Shown here one piece after another: positions 62,764-64,000 of a stretch of DNA of 64,000 nt. Made by a program: the position numbers and the translations under genes. Source of the DNA: Desulfovibrio sp. JY (GTDB lineage Bacteria; Desulfobacterota; Desulfovibrionia; Desulfovibrionales; Desulfovibrionaceae). The notes under the pieces are model-generated. The model was not told the origin of the DNA and did no database searches. It saw only the letters and a list, made by a program, of their open reading frames with translations. Location of the stretch: assembly GCA_021730285.1 (NCBI GenBank), contig CP082962.1:992001-1056000 (forward strand). The letters are read 5' to 3'. Positions within the stretch are counted from its first letter, which is position 1. Every line of letters starts with the position of its first letter.

Positions 62764-62794
62764 CAAAAAAAGCCCGCCGCTTGCGCGACGGGCC
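62764..62794 (-). terminator. Terminator after the transaldolase gene
   Basis: GCCCGTCGC / GCGGCGGGC hairpin followed by seven Ts on the minus strand, 30 bases after the stop. Similar in sequence to the terminator at 62210-62237. Confidence 0.8.
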
Positions 62795-62823
62795 GTGTGT
62801 CTGCGTACCGGGAAAAAGGGCGC

Positions 62824-63696
62824 TCAGGCGTCCATGTCGATCAGGGAATTCCAGTCCGCCGAAAACTTGGCCATACCCGAGTCCGTGAGGGGATGGGCGA
62901 TGCTGTAGTCCTGCCAGTGGGCGTCCAGGTTCAGGGGCTCAAAGGGGATGGGGGCAAGCCCGGCCGGTTCGTAGACATAGGCCGGACCGGGAATGGGCAG
63001 GCCGGCCTCGGCCCAGTCCATGAGGATCTTGTAGGGCGCGGTGATGATGTCGCTGCCGACGGCCAGGGCGCACAGAAAATGCTCCATGGAACGGACGCTG
63101 GCCGTGAGCACTTCCACGTGGGCGTCGCCGGCCTCGTACATGCGCAGGATGTTCTTGATGAGGTCCATACCGTTTTCGCCGCGGTCGTCGAGACGGCCGA
63201 TAAAGGGCGAGAGGAAAACGGCCCCGCGCGCCGCCCCCTTTGTGGCGGCATACACCGCCGCGGCCTGGGCCTGGCTGAAGACCAGGGTCATGTTGACGCG
63301 CCGGCCCTCGCCGGTGAGCACGTTCGCCGCCTCCAGGCCGGCCGTGGTCGTCGGCAGCTTGATGTGGGCGTTGGGAATCCAGGTGTCGAACTCCCTCGCC
63401 TGCTCCAGCATGGCGGCAACCGGCGTCGTCTCGTCGGCGTAAACCTCGATGGACACCGATCCCTCGGGCAACAGTCCCGAAAGTTCCTGGCACAGTTCCT
63501 TGTAGAACTGATAAATGGCCGTGGCGCTGAACTTGTTGCCCTGGGTCTTGTGGGCCTGGGCTTCGGGGTTTTTGGCCAAAAGGCTCGGATTGGTGGTCTG
63601 GCCGTCGAGAAATCCCAGGGCTTTTACGACCTGCCGGGTTTCCTCGGGGTCGGCTCCGTCCAGAAAAATACGCGTTTTCAGGCTTTCAGGTCGCAT
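62824..63696 (-). CDS. tal: Transaldolase
   Basis: 290 residues from the ATG at 63696; an in-frame ATG upstream adds a non-homologous extension. Moves a three-carbon dihydroxyacetone unit between sugar phosphates in the pentose phosphate pathway. Signatures: LDGQTTNPSLL near the start, catalytic Lys in HIKLPTT, VNMTLVFSQAQA, FLSPFIGRLDD. Start of the rpiA gene, in the same pathway, lies divergently 194 bases away, which suggests joint control of non-oxidative pentose metabolism. Confidence 0.9.
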   Translation of the reverse strand: MRPESLKTRIFLDGADPEETRQVVKALGFLDGQTTNPSLLAKNPEAQAHKTQGNKFSATAIYQFYKELCQELSGLLPEGSVSIEVYADETTPVAAMLEQAREFDTWIPNAHIKLPTTTAGLEAANVLTGEGRRVNMTLVFSQAQAAAVYAATKGAARGAVFLSPFIGRLDDRGENGMDLIKNILRMYEAGDAHVEVLTASVRSMEHFLCALAVGSDIITAPYKILMDWAEAGLPIPGPAYVYEPAGLAPIPFEPLNLDAHWQDYSIAHPLTDSGMAKFSADWNSLIDMDA

Positions 63697-63890
63697 GGTC
63701 GCCTCACAGCAGGGTTTTGACGGTTTACGCGATGCCGTCTCGGGAACGGCCGGCTCCGTTACGGGCTTCTCGGCTGAACTTAAACACCGTTTGCCGGAAA
63801 AAGGCAAACCGGGACGGGCCGATCAGCGCTTTTTCACCGCGGACACCACGCCGGGGTTTCGCCCGCGCAAAAAGATGGTATGCGTCGCGC

Positions 63891-64000
63891 ATGAATACGC
63901 CAAGCACCTTCAGTCCCGAGGATACGGCCGGCTTCAAGCGGGCCGCCGCGGCCCATGCCGCCGCCATGGTCGAACCGGGCATGGCCGTGGGTATGGGACA
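63891..64000 (+). CDS. rpiA: Ribose-5-phosphate isomerase A (N-terminal part only)
   Basis: Runs off the right edge; about 36 residues are seen. The end of the visible part, MVEPGMAVGMG, is the start of the phosphate-binding loop of RpiA (VxxGMxVGLGTGST in relatives). It interconverts ribose-5-phosphate and ribulose-5-phosphate. Divergent to the transaldolase gene. The call is based on this short motif and context. Confidence 0.75.
   Translation, partial: MNTPSTFSPEDTAGFKRAAAAHAAAMVEPGMAVGMG

Overview
The window looks like a chromosomal segment of a high-GC sulfate-reducing deltaproteobacterium (Desulfovibrionaceae, Solidesulfovibrio/Desulfovibrio type). This is inferred from the very GC-rich coding DNA, the density of large PAS/Cache sensor kinases, a FlxA-like coiled-coil protein, YqjD/YqjE/YqjK-like genes, a CCG-domain protein and an orphan KaiB-like protein. 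I could not run a taxonomic search. Almost all of it reads as core chromosome; the one clear foreign block is an AT-rich island at about 21.79-23.70 kb.

Layout. 0-6 kb (minus strand): start of a GH57 protein, a three-repeat secreted protein, a HAMP-only membrane protein, then pstB-phoR-phoB behind a Pho-box-like site. 6-17 kb: periplasmic binding protein plus hybrid kinase, murB, lipoprotein, putA with its Lrp regulator, 5'-nucleotidase. 17-21.8 kb: wrbA, a frameshifted type I secretion ABC transporter with two degenerate C39-like domains, trmFO. 22.0-23.5 kb: a two-gene Thoeris-type anti-phage system (TIR protein plus TM-macro effector). 23.7-30 kb: EamA transporter, DEAD-box helicase, a structured leader and a degenerate Fic-like protein, TatA, NodIJ-type ABC exporter. 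30-34 kb: FlxA-like protein behind a sigma-28 promoter, a decayed paralogue, then a PRC/MgtE-N/CBS protein with an Nramp-related transporter. 34-42 kb: CheC, a response regulator, an XRE-fused hybrid kinase and a GGDEF-EAL protein. 42-51 kb: SH3-like protein, glnS, Cys-rich lipoprotein, Nif11-like protein with kinase, yqjDEK-like genes, Cache kinase. 51-57 kb: HD hydrolase, EmrE-family transporter, a CCG-domain gene between 46-bp direct repeats, agmatine deiminase, KaiB-like, cysQ, two response regulators. 57-64 kb: membrane protein, outer-membrane barrel with TetR regulator, SidJ-like pseudokinase with response regulator, a sigma-54-controlled Gly/His/Tyr-rich secreted protein, transaldolase and the start of rpiA.

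How the parts work together. At least thirteen genes are signalling proteins (kinases, response regulators, CheC, GGDEF/EAL), so much of the window is sensory. Four loci have matching regulatory DNA: Pho box/phoBR, paired palindromes/TetR/outer-membrane protein, sigma-54 promoter plus enhancer palindrome/secreted protein, and sigma-28 promoter/FlxA-like protein. A dispersed intergenic element of about 163 bp, made of two stem-loops at a fixed spacing, occurs four times complete and four times as one stem-loop; it mostly sits at gene ends, where it can act as a terminator. The best candidates for a mobile or defence function are the Thoeris island and the repeat-flanked CCG gene.
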